A DNA stretch of 15,201 nt from CAZMFZ01 sp046152935. Its GTDB lineage: Bacteria; Bacteroidota; Bacteroidia; Cytophagales; UBA9547. Shown piece by piece: positions 1-6,944 of the stretch. Below the pieces are notes generated by a model. It did not search any database, was not told the DNA's origin, and saw only the letters and a program-made list of their open reading frames with translations. Position numbers and translations under genes: made by a program. The first letter of the stretch is position 1. Each line of letters opens with the position of its first letter. The stretch covers positions 1 through 15,201 of the forward strand of contig JBJXGB010000063.1 in the NCBI GenBank assembly GCA_046152935.1, in the 5' to 3' direction.

Positions 1-144
1 AGACGGGTCTATAAGAATGGACTTATTGAATTAGTTTTGTATTGGGAAGATAAAGGTTTTGGGATGGTTGTTAAGACTACTGGCAGAAATTATAGAGAAA
101 CTGAAGCAATAGCAGAAATTATAAAAAACGAATTCGACAGATAA
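1..144 (+). CDS. 3' end of an unrecognised protein gene (partial)
   Basis: The reading frame is open from the first base of the window and stops at TAA 142-144, giving the last 47 residues of a protein that begins outside. The tail is charged and soluble-looking: an aromatic stretch (LVLYWEDKGFGMVV) and then a predicted C-terminal helix rich in Glu, Ile and Lys that ends NEFDR. No signal, membrane segment or known motif is visible in this piece, and I do not recognise the family. The regular ending suggests a real C-terminus, but with only 47 residues even the coding status is not certain. Confidence 0.5.
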   Translation, partial: RRVYKNGLIELVLYWEDKGFGMVVKTTGRNYRETEAIAEIIKNEFDR

Positions 145-164
145 TTTAATAATTTAAACTACCA

Positions 165-433
165 ATGTTAGAAATTGATTGCATAAATACAATAACAAAG
201 TATAGCATTTATGGGGTTTACGATTTATCGGAAGAATTGAATTACCAAAATTAAAAATTTGTGGAAATAGCAAAAATTTGGCAGGTCAAATAAATCCTCA
301 TTTTGATATTTTGAAGAAGTCCTTACAAATTCAAAACATAAAATTGCAAACAGCAAAAATGATAATAAAGCCAGAAAATGAATTTTTGACTTTTAACAAC
401 GAAATCATACTTGAAAAAGTAGCACATCACTAA
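165..433 (+). pseudogene. probable frameshifted remnant of a small unknown gene
   Basis: An ATG at 165, 20 bases after the previous stop, opens a 29-codon frame starting MLEIDCINTITKYSIYG and ending at TAA 252-254. From 206 a second frame overlaps it and is open to TAA 431-433. This second frame reads like protein (FIGRIELPKLKICGNSKNLA, then a Lys/Ile-rich tail ending ILEKVAHH), but it has no ATG before residue 50 or so. A single-base indel near 206-250 would join the two into one protein of about 85-90 residues. What I see is two adjoining open frames; that they were one gene is inference. Family unknown. Confidence 0.3.
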
Positions 434-463
434 ACAGAAGTTTAGAATTATAATAGGTTTAGG

Positions 464-580
464 TCAAACTTTCATTTCAAGTTCCTCCTTGCTTGGTTTT
501 CCAAATTTTATGGGAGGTTTTTGAGCGAAGACAAACCGAATAAATAATATGAATGTAAATAGGAATATTTTGGATCGCAT
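464..580 (-). pseudogene. 5' stump of a secreted DUF3857/transglutaminase-like protein
   Basis: On the minus strand, ATG at 580-578 opens 38 codons closed by TGA at 466-464. Residues 1-19 look like a signal peptide (Met-Arg-Ser-Lys, then a long Phe/Leu/Ile core ending FAQ). Residues 20-38 read QKPPIKFGKPSKEELEMKV. The FGKxSKEELExKVY pattern right after the signal peptide is, from memory of the family, the start of large Bacteroidota DUF3857 proteins with a transglutaminase-like domain, which are usually well over 600 residues. Here the match breaks off exactly where Tyr would follow Val, and nothing downstream on this strand continues it, so nearly the whole gene is missing. A TAGCTTTG box on the minus strand (652-645) could be its old promoter. 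It could instead be a coincidental short frame, but signal and motif together argue against that. Confidence 0.55.
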
Positions 581-781
581 TTCATGTATTAATCAATTAA
601 TCAACTCATTAATATTAGAATAGTCCTGTTTAGGTCGAAAGTCACAAAGCTAGTGCTTCTAAAATTTTACTTTACAATTATTGTTGGAGGTTCATTTTAG
701 GCTTACACCAAATGAAAAAAATTGAACATGAATACAGAATAAATATATGCTCATCATCCGGTTTTTAACACAATAATTTAA

Positions 782-813
782 TTTGGCAGTCGAGGCTTAA
801 AGCCTTAGATTTG
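782..813 (+). promoter_or_regulatory. Bacteroidota-type promoter of ahcY
   Basis: TTTGG at 782-786 and TAGATTTG at 806-813 are separated by 19 bases, an exact match to the Bacteroidota vegetative consensus TTTG-N(17-21)-TAnnTTTG. The box ends 27 bases before the ahcY ATG, so transcription would start at about 818-821 with a short A-rich leader and no Shine-Dalgarno sequence. A short inverted repeat (AGGCTT/AAGCCT, 794-805) lies in the spacer; it could be an operator half-site pair, but that is speculation. Confidence 0.7.
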
Positions 814-840
814 TAGCCGTATCTTAAAAAAACTAACCAG

Positions 841-2148
841 ATGGTAGCGACACAAGAAAAATTTAAAGTAAAAGACATCAGCCTTGCAGAATGGGGCAGA
901 AAAGAAATCTTATTGGCAGAAGCCGAAATGCCAGGTTTGATGGCTCTCCGCAAAGAATTCGGAGCTGAAAAACCATTGAAAGGCGCAAGAATTGCAGGTT
1001 GTTTGCACATGACTATCCAAACGGCTGTTTTGATCGAAACTTTGAAAGTTTTGGGAGCAGACGTAACTTGGTCGTCTTGCAATATTTTCTCTACACAAGA
1101 TCACGCTGCTGCTGCTATTGCCGCTGCTGGCATTCCAGTTTATGCTTGGAAAGGCATGAACGAAGAAGAATTTGACTGGTGTATCGAACAAACACTTTTT
1201 GCTTTTGAAGGTGGCGAACCTTTGAATATGATATTAGATGACGGTGGCGATTTGACAAACATGGTTTTAGACCGCTTTCCTGAATTAGCGCAAAACATCA
1301 GAGGTATTTCTGAAGAAACTACCACAGGCGTATTGAGATTGAAACAACGTGTTGCGAAAGGAACGCTTCCGCTTCCTGCGATCAATATCAACGATTCGGT
1401 TACGAAATCGAAATTTGACAACAAATATGGCTGTAAAGAATCGTTAGTAGATGCTATTCGCAGAGCTACAGATGTGATGATGGCCGGTAAAGTAGCTGTT
1501 GTGGCTGGATATGGCGATGTGGGTAAAGGTTCGGCTGCTTCTTTGGCAGGTGCAGGTGCGCGTGTGATCGTAACTGAAATTGATCCGATCTGTGCGCTTC
1601 AAGCTGCTATGGATGGTTTTGAAGTTCAAAAAATGGACAATGCCGTGAAACGTGCCGATATTATTGTTACCGCTACTGGAAATCACAATATTGTAGTTGG
1701 TCGTCATTTTGAGTCTATGAAAGACAAAGCGATTGTTTGTAACATTGGTCACTTCGACAATGAAATTGACATGGCTTGGTTGAATACGACTTACGGAAGC
1801 ACCAAAAATACCATCAAACCACAAGTGGATATGTATACTATCAAAGGTAAAGATATTTTGGTATTGGCTGAAGGTCGTTTGGTGAATTTGGGTTGTGCAA
1901 TGGGGCATCCAAGTTTTGTGATGTCGGCATCGTTTACCAACCAAACTTTGGCTCAATTAGAACTTTGGAAAAATGCGAAGAAATATGGCAACGATGTTTA
2001 TGTATTGCCACGTCATTTGGATGAAAAAGTAGCTTATTTGCATTTGGAAAAAGTAGGAGCAGATTTGGATGTGCTTTCTGGCGATCAGGCAAGTTATATC
2101 AATGTTACGGTTGAAGGTCCTTTCAAAACAGAGGCTTACAGATACTAG
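841..2148 (+). CDS. ahcY: Adenosylhomocysteinase (S-adenosyl-L-homocysteine hydrolase)
   Basis: Cytosolic NAD-dependent enzyme that reversibly splits S-adenosylhomocysteine into adenosine and homocysteine, relieving product inhibition of methyltransferases in the activated methyl cycle. The 435-residue product is the normal bacterial length. Visible landmarks are the substrate-domain motif HMTIQTA (56-62), family signature 1 SCNIFSTQDHAAAA (79-92), the central NDSVTKSKFDN segment with the catalytic Lys/Asp pair, and the Rossmann NAD loop GYGDVGKG (223-230) in signature 2. The C-terminal tail ends K429...YRY and in this tetrameric family reaches into the neighbouring subunit's NAD site; the tail has Ala where many homologues have His (HYRY). 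The ATG at 841 fits the upstream promoter and the family N-terminus. It is flanked by its own promoter and a strong terminator, so it is monocistronic. Confidence 0.97.
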   Translation: MVATQEKFKVKDISLAEWGRKEILLAEAEMPGLMALRKEFGAEKPLKGARIAGCLHMTIQTAVLIETLKVLGADVTWSSCNIFSTQDHAAAAIAAAGIPVYAWKGMNEEEFDWCIEQTLFAFEGGEPLNMILDDGGDLTNMVLDRFPELAQNIRGISEETTTGVLRLKQRVAKGTLPLPAININDSVTKSKFDNKYGCKESLVDAIRRATDVMMAGKVAVVAGYGDVGKGSAASLAGAGARVIVTEIDPICALQAAMDGFEVQKMDNAVKRADIIVTATGNHNIVVGRHFESMKDKAIVCNIGHFDNEIDMAWLNTTYGSTKNTIKPQVDMYTIKGKDILVLAEGRLVNLGCAMGHPSFVMSASFTNQTLAQLELWKNAKKYGNDVYVLPRHLDEKVAYLHLEKVGADLDVLSGDQASYINVTVEGPFKTEAYRY

Positions 2149-2160
2149 TTGCTTGTTTAT

Positions 2161-2198
2161 CTAACAAAAAAGGGTTCGCAAGAACCCTTTTTTGTTAG
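2161..2198 (+). terminator. Rho-independent terminator of ahcY
   Basis: A perfect 17-bp inverted repeat: the left arm 2161-2177 and right arm 2182-2198 enclose a GCAA loop. The core is AAAAAAGGGTTC/GAACCCTTTTTT, so the right arm carries the run of six T needed for termination on the plus strand; the A run would serve the minus strand. It begins 12 bases after the ahcY stop. Confidence 0.88.
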
Positions 2199-2285
2199 TT
2201 GATGCTGTTCAAAAACAACTCTTCAAACATATTTCATTTCTATTTTTTTGGATTGAGGCAGAAAATCATCTTTAAATTCAACAGT

Positions 2286-2594
2286 ATGGAAACCTTTATT
2301 TTAGATGTAAGTCAATTCGAAATCAAAGTTTTGAACTTGGTGGCAATCATAAAACATTCGAGCAAATTAAAAACCTGCCTTCCCGTTATTTGGCAATAGA
2401 TGCTATGGAAAAGGGGCATGGCAATATAAATCCACTTTGGCTTTTTGGGTTTATAAGGTGATTTTGATATCACTAGTTTTGCTTTACAATTATGGGATGC
2501 GAATTTAATTTGGCAACCACCCAGTTTAGCTTTCGGACGATCAAAGTCATTTTATACGTTTATCAAAACTATATTTTTGAACAAATGCGAATAG
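2286..2594 (+). pseudogene. possible eroded reading frame upstream of trmD
   Basis: Three adjoining open stretches cover this interval. Frame 0 runs from ATG 2286 to TAG 2399. Frame 2 is open to TGA 2461 and reads LGGNHKTFEQIKNLPSRYLA and then NINPLWLFGF. Frame 0 opens again from 2457 to TAG 2594, reading DITSFALQLWDANLIWQPPS and ending FIKTIFLNKCE. The last piece ends inside the first codons of trmD. Each stretch looks more like protein than like spacer, and two compensating one-base indels would join them. Seen: the open frames. Inferred: a decayed gene. No family is recognised; chance open frames in A+T-rich spacer remain possible. Confidence 0.3.
2450..2481 (+). promoter_or_regulatory. 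candidate promoter for trmD
   Basis: TAGTTTTG at 2474-2481 is a full match to the TAnnTTTG box. TTTA at 2450-2453, 20 bases upstream, is a three-of-four match to the -33 element. This would give a leader of about 95 bases before the trmD ATG. A second box-like TATTTTTG (2572-2579) lies only 5 bases before the ATG, but it has no convincing -33 element. Confidence 0.35.
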
Positions 2595-3259
2595 ATATAA
2601 TAACGGTATTGCCCGAAATATTCAAAGGTCCGTTCGATCAATCGATAGTAAAGCGAGCCCAAACTAAAGGCGTGGCAGAGCTGCATGTGCACAATTTAAG
2701 AGATTTCACCCTAGATAAACATAAAAATGTAGATGATTATGCCTTTGGGGGCGGTGCGGGTATGGTGATGATGGTTGAGCCTATTTTTAAATGTATCGAA
2801 AAATTAAAATCTGAAAGGCAATATGATGAAGTAATTTATATGTCGCCAGATGGAGAATTGCTAAACCAAAAAATGGCGAACCAACTCTCGCTCAAAGGCA
2901 ATTTGATAATACTTTGCGGCCACTACAAAGGCGTAGATGAGCGGGTTCGTATGCACCTGATTACCAAAGAGATAAGCATTGGCGATTATGTGCTTTCGGG
3001 TGGAGAGTTGGCGGCAGCAGTGGTTACCGATGCCATTATCAGGCTTTTGCCAGGGGTACTCAACGATGAAACTTCGGCTCTTACAGATTCTTTTCAAGAC
3101 GATCTTATTGCCCCACCTGTCTATACAAGGCCAGAAATATTCAACGATTGGAAAGTGCCAGAAATACTAATGTCGGGCCACGAACGCAAAATAAACGAGT
3201 GGCGCTACGAACAATCTGTCGAGCGAACCAAAAAACGCAGACCCAACTTATTACAGTAG
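2585..3259 (+). CDS. trmD: tRNA (guanine-N1-)-methyltransferase
   Basis: Methylates N1 of G37 next to the anticodon in tRNAs reading CNN codons, using S-adenosylmethionine; this prevents +1 frameshifting and is normally essential. The 224-residue product starts MRIDIITVLPEIFKGPF, the family N-terminus. The frame stays open 31 codons further upstream to an ATG at 2492, but those residues do not belong to the family, so 2585 is preferred. SPOUT/trefoil-knot motifs are present: GGGAGM (55-60), LCGHYKGVDERV (110-121) and GDYVLSGGEL (133-142). Asp168 in TDSF matches the catalytic Asp169 of the E. coli enzyme. The end (YTRPE..., MSGHERKINEWR, RRPNLL) is the tRNA-binding C-domain. Unlike in many bacteria it is not beside rpsP, rimM or rplS. 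Its stop lies 6 bases from that of the convergent lpxH. Confidence 0.96.
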   Translation: MRIDIITVLPEIFKGPFDQSIVKRAQTKGVAELHVHNLRDFTLDKHKNVDDYAFGGGAGMVMMVEPIFKCIEKLKSERQYDEVIYMSPDGELLNQKMANQLSLKGNLIILCGHYKGVDERVRMHLITKEISIGDYVLSGGELAAAVVTDAIIRLLPGVLNDETSALTDSFQDDLIAPPVYTRPEIFNDWKVPEILMSGHERKINEWRYEQSVERTKKRRPNLLQ

Positions 3260-3265
3260 CTTGAT

Positions 3266-4045
3266 TTAGCCCTCAAACTTGGTGAAAGTAAATTCACTCC
3301 CATCAAAAATGGCATAGGTGTAGTATCCAAGCCAATCACCTAGATTGATATATCTGCTATTTTTGCCCACTTTTAGGTCTAAAACCAAGTGTCGATGTCC
3401 AAATATGTAAAAATCGTGGTGCTGCGATCTTTCTAATTCTTTGGCATAACTCCAAAGCCATTCGTTTTCTCCCAAAAATTGCTCATCCTTTATATTATTT
3501 GTGGCTCGGCTACCTTTGCTCCAGGTATTGGCTATCCAATAGCTGAAATCTGATGGAAAAATGGTGAAAACCCATTGAAAAAACTTGCTTTCAAATACTT
3601 TTAGTATCAATTTATGCAAAGTATCGCCTGGTCCACGCCCATCGCCATGTGCTACAAAACATTTTGTTGATCCTATTTCAAATTGCATCGCATTTCTCGA
3701 TACTGTGGCGCCTAGTTCTTTCTGGTAATAATCGAACATCCACAAATCGTGATTGCCAGGAAAAAAGTAAAATTTGATGCCTTGGTCTGCCAATTCGGCC
3801 AATTTTCCTTGAAAACGAATAAAGCCTTTTGGAATTGTGTATTTATATTCGAACCAAAAATCATACACATCGCCTACCAAAAAGATGATTTGAGCATCGT
3901 GCTTGATAGTATCTAGCCAGCGAATGAGTTTTTTTTCTCTTTCAAAACTAGCTTCAGTCGAAGGCGTGCCTAAATGAAAATCGGAAGCAAAATAGACTTT
4001 TTTGCCAGTTTGTAAATCTATTTTTGTGATGTTTTGGTTGGTCAA
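3266..4045 (-). CDS. lpxH: UDP-2,3-diacylglucosamine diphosphatase (LpxH-type metallophosphoesterase)
   Basis: Calcineurin-like phosphoesterase that cleaves the pyrophosphate of UDP-2,3-diacylglucosamine to give lipid X, the fourth step of lipid A synthesis, at the inner face of the cytoplasmic membrane. All metal-binding motifs are in order in 259 residues: SDFHLG (D22, H24), GDVYDFW (58-64), GNHD (97-100), AHGDG (H133) and GHRH (216-219). Trp/Phe-rich stretches between 150 and 176 resemble the lipid-binding cap of LpxH. The start must be non-ATG: TTG at 4045-4043 is preceded by an in-frame TAA 15 bases upstream, and the first internal Met is residue 103, past three catalytic motifs. It follows the 101-aa gene by 15 bases, so it is probably translated from the same message. 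A related phosphoesterase with another substrate cannot be excluded. Confidence 0.85.
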   Translation of the reverse strand: MTNQNITKIDLQTGKKVYFASDFHLGTPSTEASFEREKKLIRWLDTIKHDAQIIFLVGDVYDFWFEYKYTIPKGFIRFQGKLAELADQGIKFYFFPGNHDLWMFDYYQKELGATVSRNAMQFEIGSTKCFVAHGDGRGPGDTLHKLILKVFESKFFQWVFTIFPSDFSYWIANTWSKGSRATNNIKDEQFLGENEWLWSYAKELERSQHHDFYIFGHRHLVLDLKVGKNSRYINLGDWLGYYTYAIFDGSEFTFTKFEG

Positions 4046-4060
4046 ATTTATTTGGAGATT

Positions 4061-4366
4061 TTAATTCAAAGCGATTCTATTTTTCAAAAATTTGGATCTT
4101 TTTTGTAGAAGCAAACTATGGAATTCTTCTAAGCTTAAGCCTTTCCCATCAAGTATTGCTTGTTTCGATTTGTTCACTGACCAGCTCATGTAGGCTTTTG
4201 TGATTGGCAAACCTGGATGAGAAAGATCGATTTCTTTAAAATTGCCATCAACATCATAGATATCAGCCATTTCAATTTCATTTGCAGAAATGTCTGGATG
4301 CATAGACAAAAAGCCTTTAATAGCTGATTCTTGTGTTGGAGTATTTGTAGAAACCGCGATCGTCAT
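4061..4366 (-). CDS. small protein of unknown function (101 aa)
   Basis: Not recognised. The product is soluble-looking and acidic in its first half (NEIEMADIYDVDGNFKEIDL) and basic at the end (LLLQKRSKFLKNRIALN). There is no signal peptide, membrane span, Cys pair or obvious DNA-binding helix-turn-helix. The middle (PITKAYMSWSVNKSKQAIL, then DGKGLSLEEFHSLL) predicts two helices. It sits between the ldh-like gene (70 bases upstream) and lpxH (15 bases downstream) on the same strand, so it is probably co-transcribed with lpxH. A TACATTTG promoter box lies 16 bases before the ATG. The spacing and clean frame support a real gene; its role in or near lipid A synthesis would be pure guesswork. Confidence 0.65.
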   Translation of the reverse strand: MTIAVSTNTPTQESAIKGFLSMHPDISANEIEMADIYDVDGNFKEIDLSHPGLPITKAYMSWSVNKSKQAILDGKGLSLEEFHSLLLQKRSKFLKNRIALN

Positions 4367-4382
4367 TGGAATAAATTTTTGT

Positions 4383-4390
4383 CAAATGTA
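4383..4390 (-). promoter_or_regulatory. TAnnTTTG promoter box before the 101-aa gene
   Basis: On the minus strand TACATTTG matches the Bacteroidota -7 box exactly and ends 16 bases before the ATG at 4366. The -33 position, about 20 bases further upstream, has only a weak T-rich match (CATTTAA). It may allow the 101-aa gene and lpxH to be transcribed without the upstream dehydrogenase. Confidence 0.35.
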
Positions 4391-4436
4391 AAAATACAAA
4401 TTTTACAGATTAAATGGATGCTTTATGGGTTGTGAT

Positions 4437-5501
4437 TCAAAATGCAATTCCCATTTTATCGCCCAATTCCTTCAAATCTGTTTCTACTGGCGGTAGTAAA
4501 TAAATGCCCTCAATCATTCTTTTGGCCGATTCGGCTCTTTCGTAGTCGCCAGGAATCTGTACTTTTTCGCTTTCAATGGCTTTGGCATTTCTGAATGTCG
4601 TAATCCAGGTATCCATGTGCAATTTAAAATCTGCAGCAGGCCGAAAACCATCTATTCGCATGGCACCAAAAAAATGACCAATGCCCTCACCTACAGGATT
4701 TTCTGGCATGGGCAAAAAACTAACAAAGGGAGGCACCCAAGGGCCATAATTGGCTCCCGAAAGTACGCCAGAAAATATGTCGACCCAAGCACCCAAACAA
4801 TAGCCTTTGTGGCTGCCATGGTCGCGGTCGCCACCCAAAGGTAGCAATGCTCCGCCACTCTTCAACTCATTGGGATTGAGCGAACTAGCACCAGTTTTAT
4901 CTTGTACCCAGCCATAAGGTGCTTCTAATTCTTTGCGTTGTAATATTTCTAATTTGCCATTGGCTGCGGTAGTCGTGGCAAAATCGGCCACAAAAGCTGG
5001 TTGCTCTCCTGCTGGAATAGCCACGGCAATAGGGTTTGTGCCCAGCAAGCGCTCCAGCGAAAAAGTAGGCGCTACGAGCGGGCTTGCGTTGGTCATTGAT
5101 ATGCCAATCATGTCGTGTTCAAGTGCCATCATGGCATGATAACCAGCTATGCCATAGTGGTTTGAGTTTTTTACAGCCACCCATCCACTGCCTACATTTT
5201 TTGCTTTATCGATCGCCACTTGCATCGCTTTTGGGGCTACTACCAAGCCCAATCCAGCATCGCCATCGACCACAGCCGTGCTTGGTGTTTCGTGCACCAC
5301 GCGCACATTGGGCGTGGCATTTATTCGCTTGGTTTCCCAAAGTCTCACATAGCCGCTCAATCGAGCCACACCGTGCGAATCGACACCACGCAGATCGGCA
5401 GAAAGCAACACTTCAGATGCCAGCTTTGCATCTTTTTCAGATGAGCCCATTTTTATAAATACCTTTTCTGCGAATTCTCTTAGCTTTGCATACGAATACA
5501 T
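4437..5501 (-). CDS. malate/L-lactate dehydrogenase family (Ldh_2) NAD(P)-dependent oxidoreductase
   Basis: Member of the MDH/LDH type-2 family (Pfam Ldh_2), cytosolic homodimers with a non-Rossmann NAD(P) fold that reduce 2-keto acids or cyclic imines; relatives include malate, sulfolactate and ureidoglycolate dehydrogenases and piperideine-2-carboxylate reductase. The 354-residue length is typical. Signature segments are ADLRGVDSHGVARL (35-48, with the conserved Ser42-His43), NSNHYGIAGY (112-121), TNASPLVAPTF with LGTNPIAVAIP (cofactor loop), and GSHKGYCLGAWVDIFSGVLSG in the second half. The substrate cannot be told from sequence: one family name covers several reactions and no neighbour points to a pathway. 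Start at 5501 (MYSYAKLREFAEKVF) agrees with the family. It is divergent from the flippase-like gene across 93 bases. Confidence 0.88.
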   Translation of the reverse strand: MYSYAKLREFAEKVFIKMGSSEKDAKLASEVLLSADLRGVDSHGVARLSGYVRLWETKRINATPNVRVVHETPSTAVVDGDAGLGLVVAPKAMQVAIDKAKNVGSGWVAVKNSNHYGIAGYHAMMALEHDMIGISMTNASPLVAPTFSLERLLGTNPIAVAIPAGEQPAFVADFATTTAANGKLEILQRKELEAPYGWVQDKTGASSLNPNELKSGGALLPLGGDRDHGSHKGYCLGAWVDIFSGVLSGANYGPWVPPFVSFLPMPENPVGEGIGHFFGAMRIDGFRPAADFKLHMDTWITTFRNAKAIESEKVQIPGDYERAESAKRMIEGIYLLPPVETDLKELGDKMGIAF

Positions 5502-5594
5502 ATTTCTAATCTTTGCGTTTATTTATTGAGCCTAAGTTTTTATAGTGTGATAGCAATGTAACCGAATACCAACATCGATTTCCCTTTTATCTAA

Positions 5595-6650
5595 ATGCAA
5601 ATCAATACTAAAACTAAGCCTTTTCAAATCGGAATACATATTTTATTGCTTGCCGCAGGCATTTTCCTTCTTTATTTGGCCTTTCGCAAGCAAAATTTTG
5701 CAGAAATATGGCAAGCGATCCAAAATGCCAATTTGTGGATGCTCATTCCGGTGTTGGTAGCCTCTATTGTTGGTTTGGCTGTTAGGGCTTTGCGTTGGCA
5801 AATTATTCTCAAACCTTTGGGCTTTTCTCCCAATTTCATCAACACATTTTCATCGATGATGGTAGGCTACGCAGTGAATTATGCCATACCAAGAGTGGGC
5901 GAAATAACAAGATGCGTAACGCTTGGCAAAAAAGAAAAAGCACCTGCCACTTCGCTATTTGGCACCGTAATGGCCGAAAGATTGGCCGATTTGGTGATGT
6001 TGGGCATCGTTTTAGGCCTTACTTTTGTGGTAAATTACGATTCTATTCACGCTTTTTTTGCCGATAATATTTTTGGTCCGATTATTAATTTGATTAGAGA
6101 TAAATTTTTTAGAAGCCAGCAAATGACCATCATCACATTGAGCGTTGTGGCATTGATACTTGGCATTGCATTTTATTATTTAAACAAAGCCTCAAAGCAA
6201 AACCAAAATGAAACTGCTTCCGATATTGATAAGATGGTAGATGAAACTTGGACTGGTCTCACGGCCTTTACCAAAATCCAAAACTGGTCGCTTTTTACCA
6301 TTTACACCCTTATTATTTGGGGTATGAATTTCCTTACTTCCTACTTTTGGTTATTGTCTTTCAATGAAACAGCCAATTTCCCCATTTCAGCAGGCATTAC
6401 CATTTATGCGATCAGCACTGTGGCTCGCTCTGTGCCCATTCAAGGCGGTGCCATGGGGGCGTACCACTATTTGGTGACGGCAGGTTTGGCCATTTTTGGC
6501 ATTGGGGCTGTGGTAGGCAATGCGTACGCGATTTTGAATCATGGCAGCCAGATGGTATTGCAATTGGTGCTGGGGGCTATTTGCGGACTCTATTTATTGT
6601 TTTCGAAGAATAAGGATACCGAAGTTGCAATTGTAGAGGTAAAAAACTGA
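5595..6650 (+). CDS. flippase-like / lysylphosphatidylglycerol synthase transmembrane family protein
   Basis: Polytopic inner-membrane protein of the LPG_synthase_TM (UPF0104) family, 351 residues with about 8 hydrophobic segments: about residues 11-27, 49-65, 120-150, 175-195, 230-255, 260-285 and 295-340. The conserved loop GYAVNYAIPRVGEITRC (about 91-107) followed by TVMAERLADL is the family hallmark. The soluble aminoacyltransferase domain of MprF is absent, so this is the stand-alone membrane half. In this family such proteins are thought to move lipids or lipid-linked sugars, but the substrate is generally unknown. A glycosyltransferase gene lies two genes downstream, which is compatible with lipid-linked saccharide handling but does not prove it. 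Confidence 0.85.
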   Translation: MQINTKTKPFQIGIHILLLAAGIFLLYLAFRKQNFAEIWQAIQNANLWMLIPVLVASIVGLAVRALRWQIILKPLGFSPNFINTFSSMMVGYAVNYAIPRVGEITRCVTLGKKEKAPATSLFGTVMAERLADLVMLGIVLGLTFVVNYDSIHAFFADNIFGPIINLIRDKFFRSQQMTIITLSVVALILGIAFYYLNKASKQNQNETASDIDKMVDETWTGLTAFTKIQNWSLFTIYTLIIWGMNFLTSYFWLLSFNETANFPISAGITIYAISTVARSVPIQGGAMGAYHYLVTAGLAIFGIGAVVGNAYAILNHGSQMVLQLVLGAICGLYLLFSKNKDTEVAIVEVKN

Positions 6651-6690
6651 GGTATATCATTTATTAGATGAAAGACTATATTCCATTCAG

Positions 6691-6894
6691 ATGTACATTA
6701 TCAAAGTAAAGGGCAAGGCCAAAATACCAGACTACATTCAGTTGAGAGATGATGATTTTGTGCTCATAGCCTACTTTCGAGCCGATAGAATAGACAAAAA
6801 CCTTGAAAAATATGGTTTGAAAGGTAAGGAAGAAGCTTTTTACAATATTGTGAATGCATTGCCTTTCGGCAAATTGAATAAGCTTGAAATTTAA
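6691..6894 (+). CDS. small conserved-looking protein (67 aa) upstream of ftsE
   Basis: A compact 67-residue protein starting MYIIKVKGKAKIPDYIQLRD, with a beta-rich first half (strands MYIIKVKG and DFVLIAYFRAD) and a helical second half that ends PFGKLNKLEI. It has no signal peptide or membrane span. From memory, similar small proteins sit just upstream of ftsE in other Bacteroidota; I have no reliable function for them. The gene is 40 bases after the flippase-like gene and 50 bases before ftsE, in the same direction, so it is likely part of the same transcription unit. A shorter ATG at 6668 is in another frame and was not used. Confidence 0.7.
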   Translation: MYIIKVKGKAKIPDYIQLRDDDFVLIAYFRADRIDKNLEKYGLKGKEEAFYNIVNALPFGKLNKLEI

Positions 6895-6944
6895 GGTCTC
6901 ATTCACTTTAAATTTCTATTTTTACAAATTAAACTGCCATTTCA

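Noticed and set aside
711..767. An 18-codon frame starting MKKIEHEYRI before ahcY
   Set aside because: It is too short, with no promoter match or recognisable content.
814..840. A SAH riboswitch before ahcY
   Set aside because: The leader between the promoter box and ATG is only about 20-27 bases, too short for a riboswitch.
2199..2399. A 66-codon intact gene after the ahcY terminator
   Set aside because: It begins within the terminator repeat, has no promoter and ends mid-stretch; it is better explained as part of an eroded frame or spacer.
2492..2584. Upstream start for trmD
   Set aside because: The extra 31 residues precede the universally conserved MRIDIITVLPEIF start and are not part of the family.
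5084..5458. A 124-codon open frame on the plus strand opposite the dehydrogenase gene
   Set aside because: It lies wholly inside the well-supported minus-strand Ldh_2 gene, and its composition (Arg/His/Pro/Ser-rich) is that of a shadow frame.
5512..5540. TTTG-N17-TAAGTTTT as promoter of the flippase-like gene
   Set aside because: The spacer is at the short limit, the box has a mismatch and it lies over 50 bases from the ATG; too weak to list.
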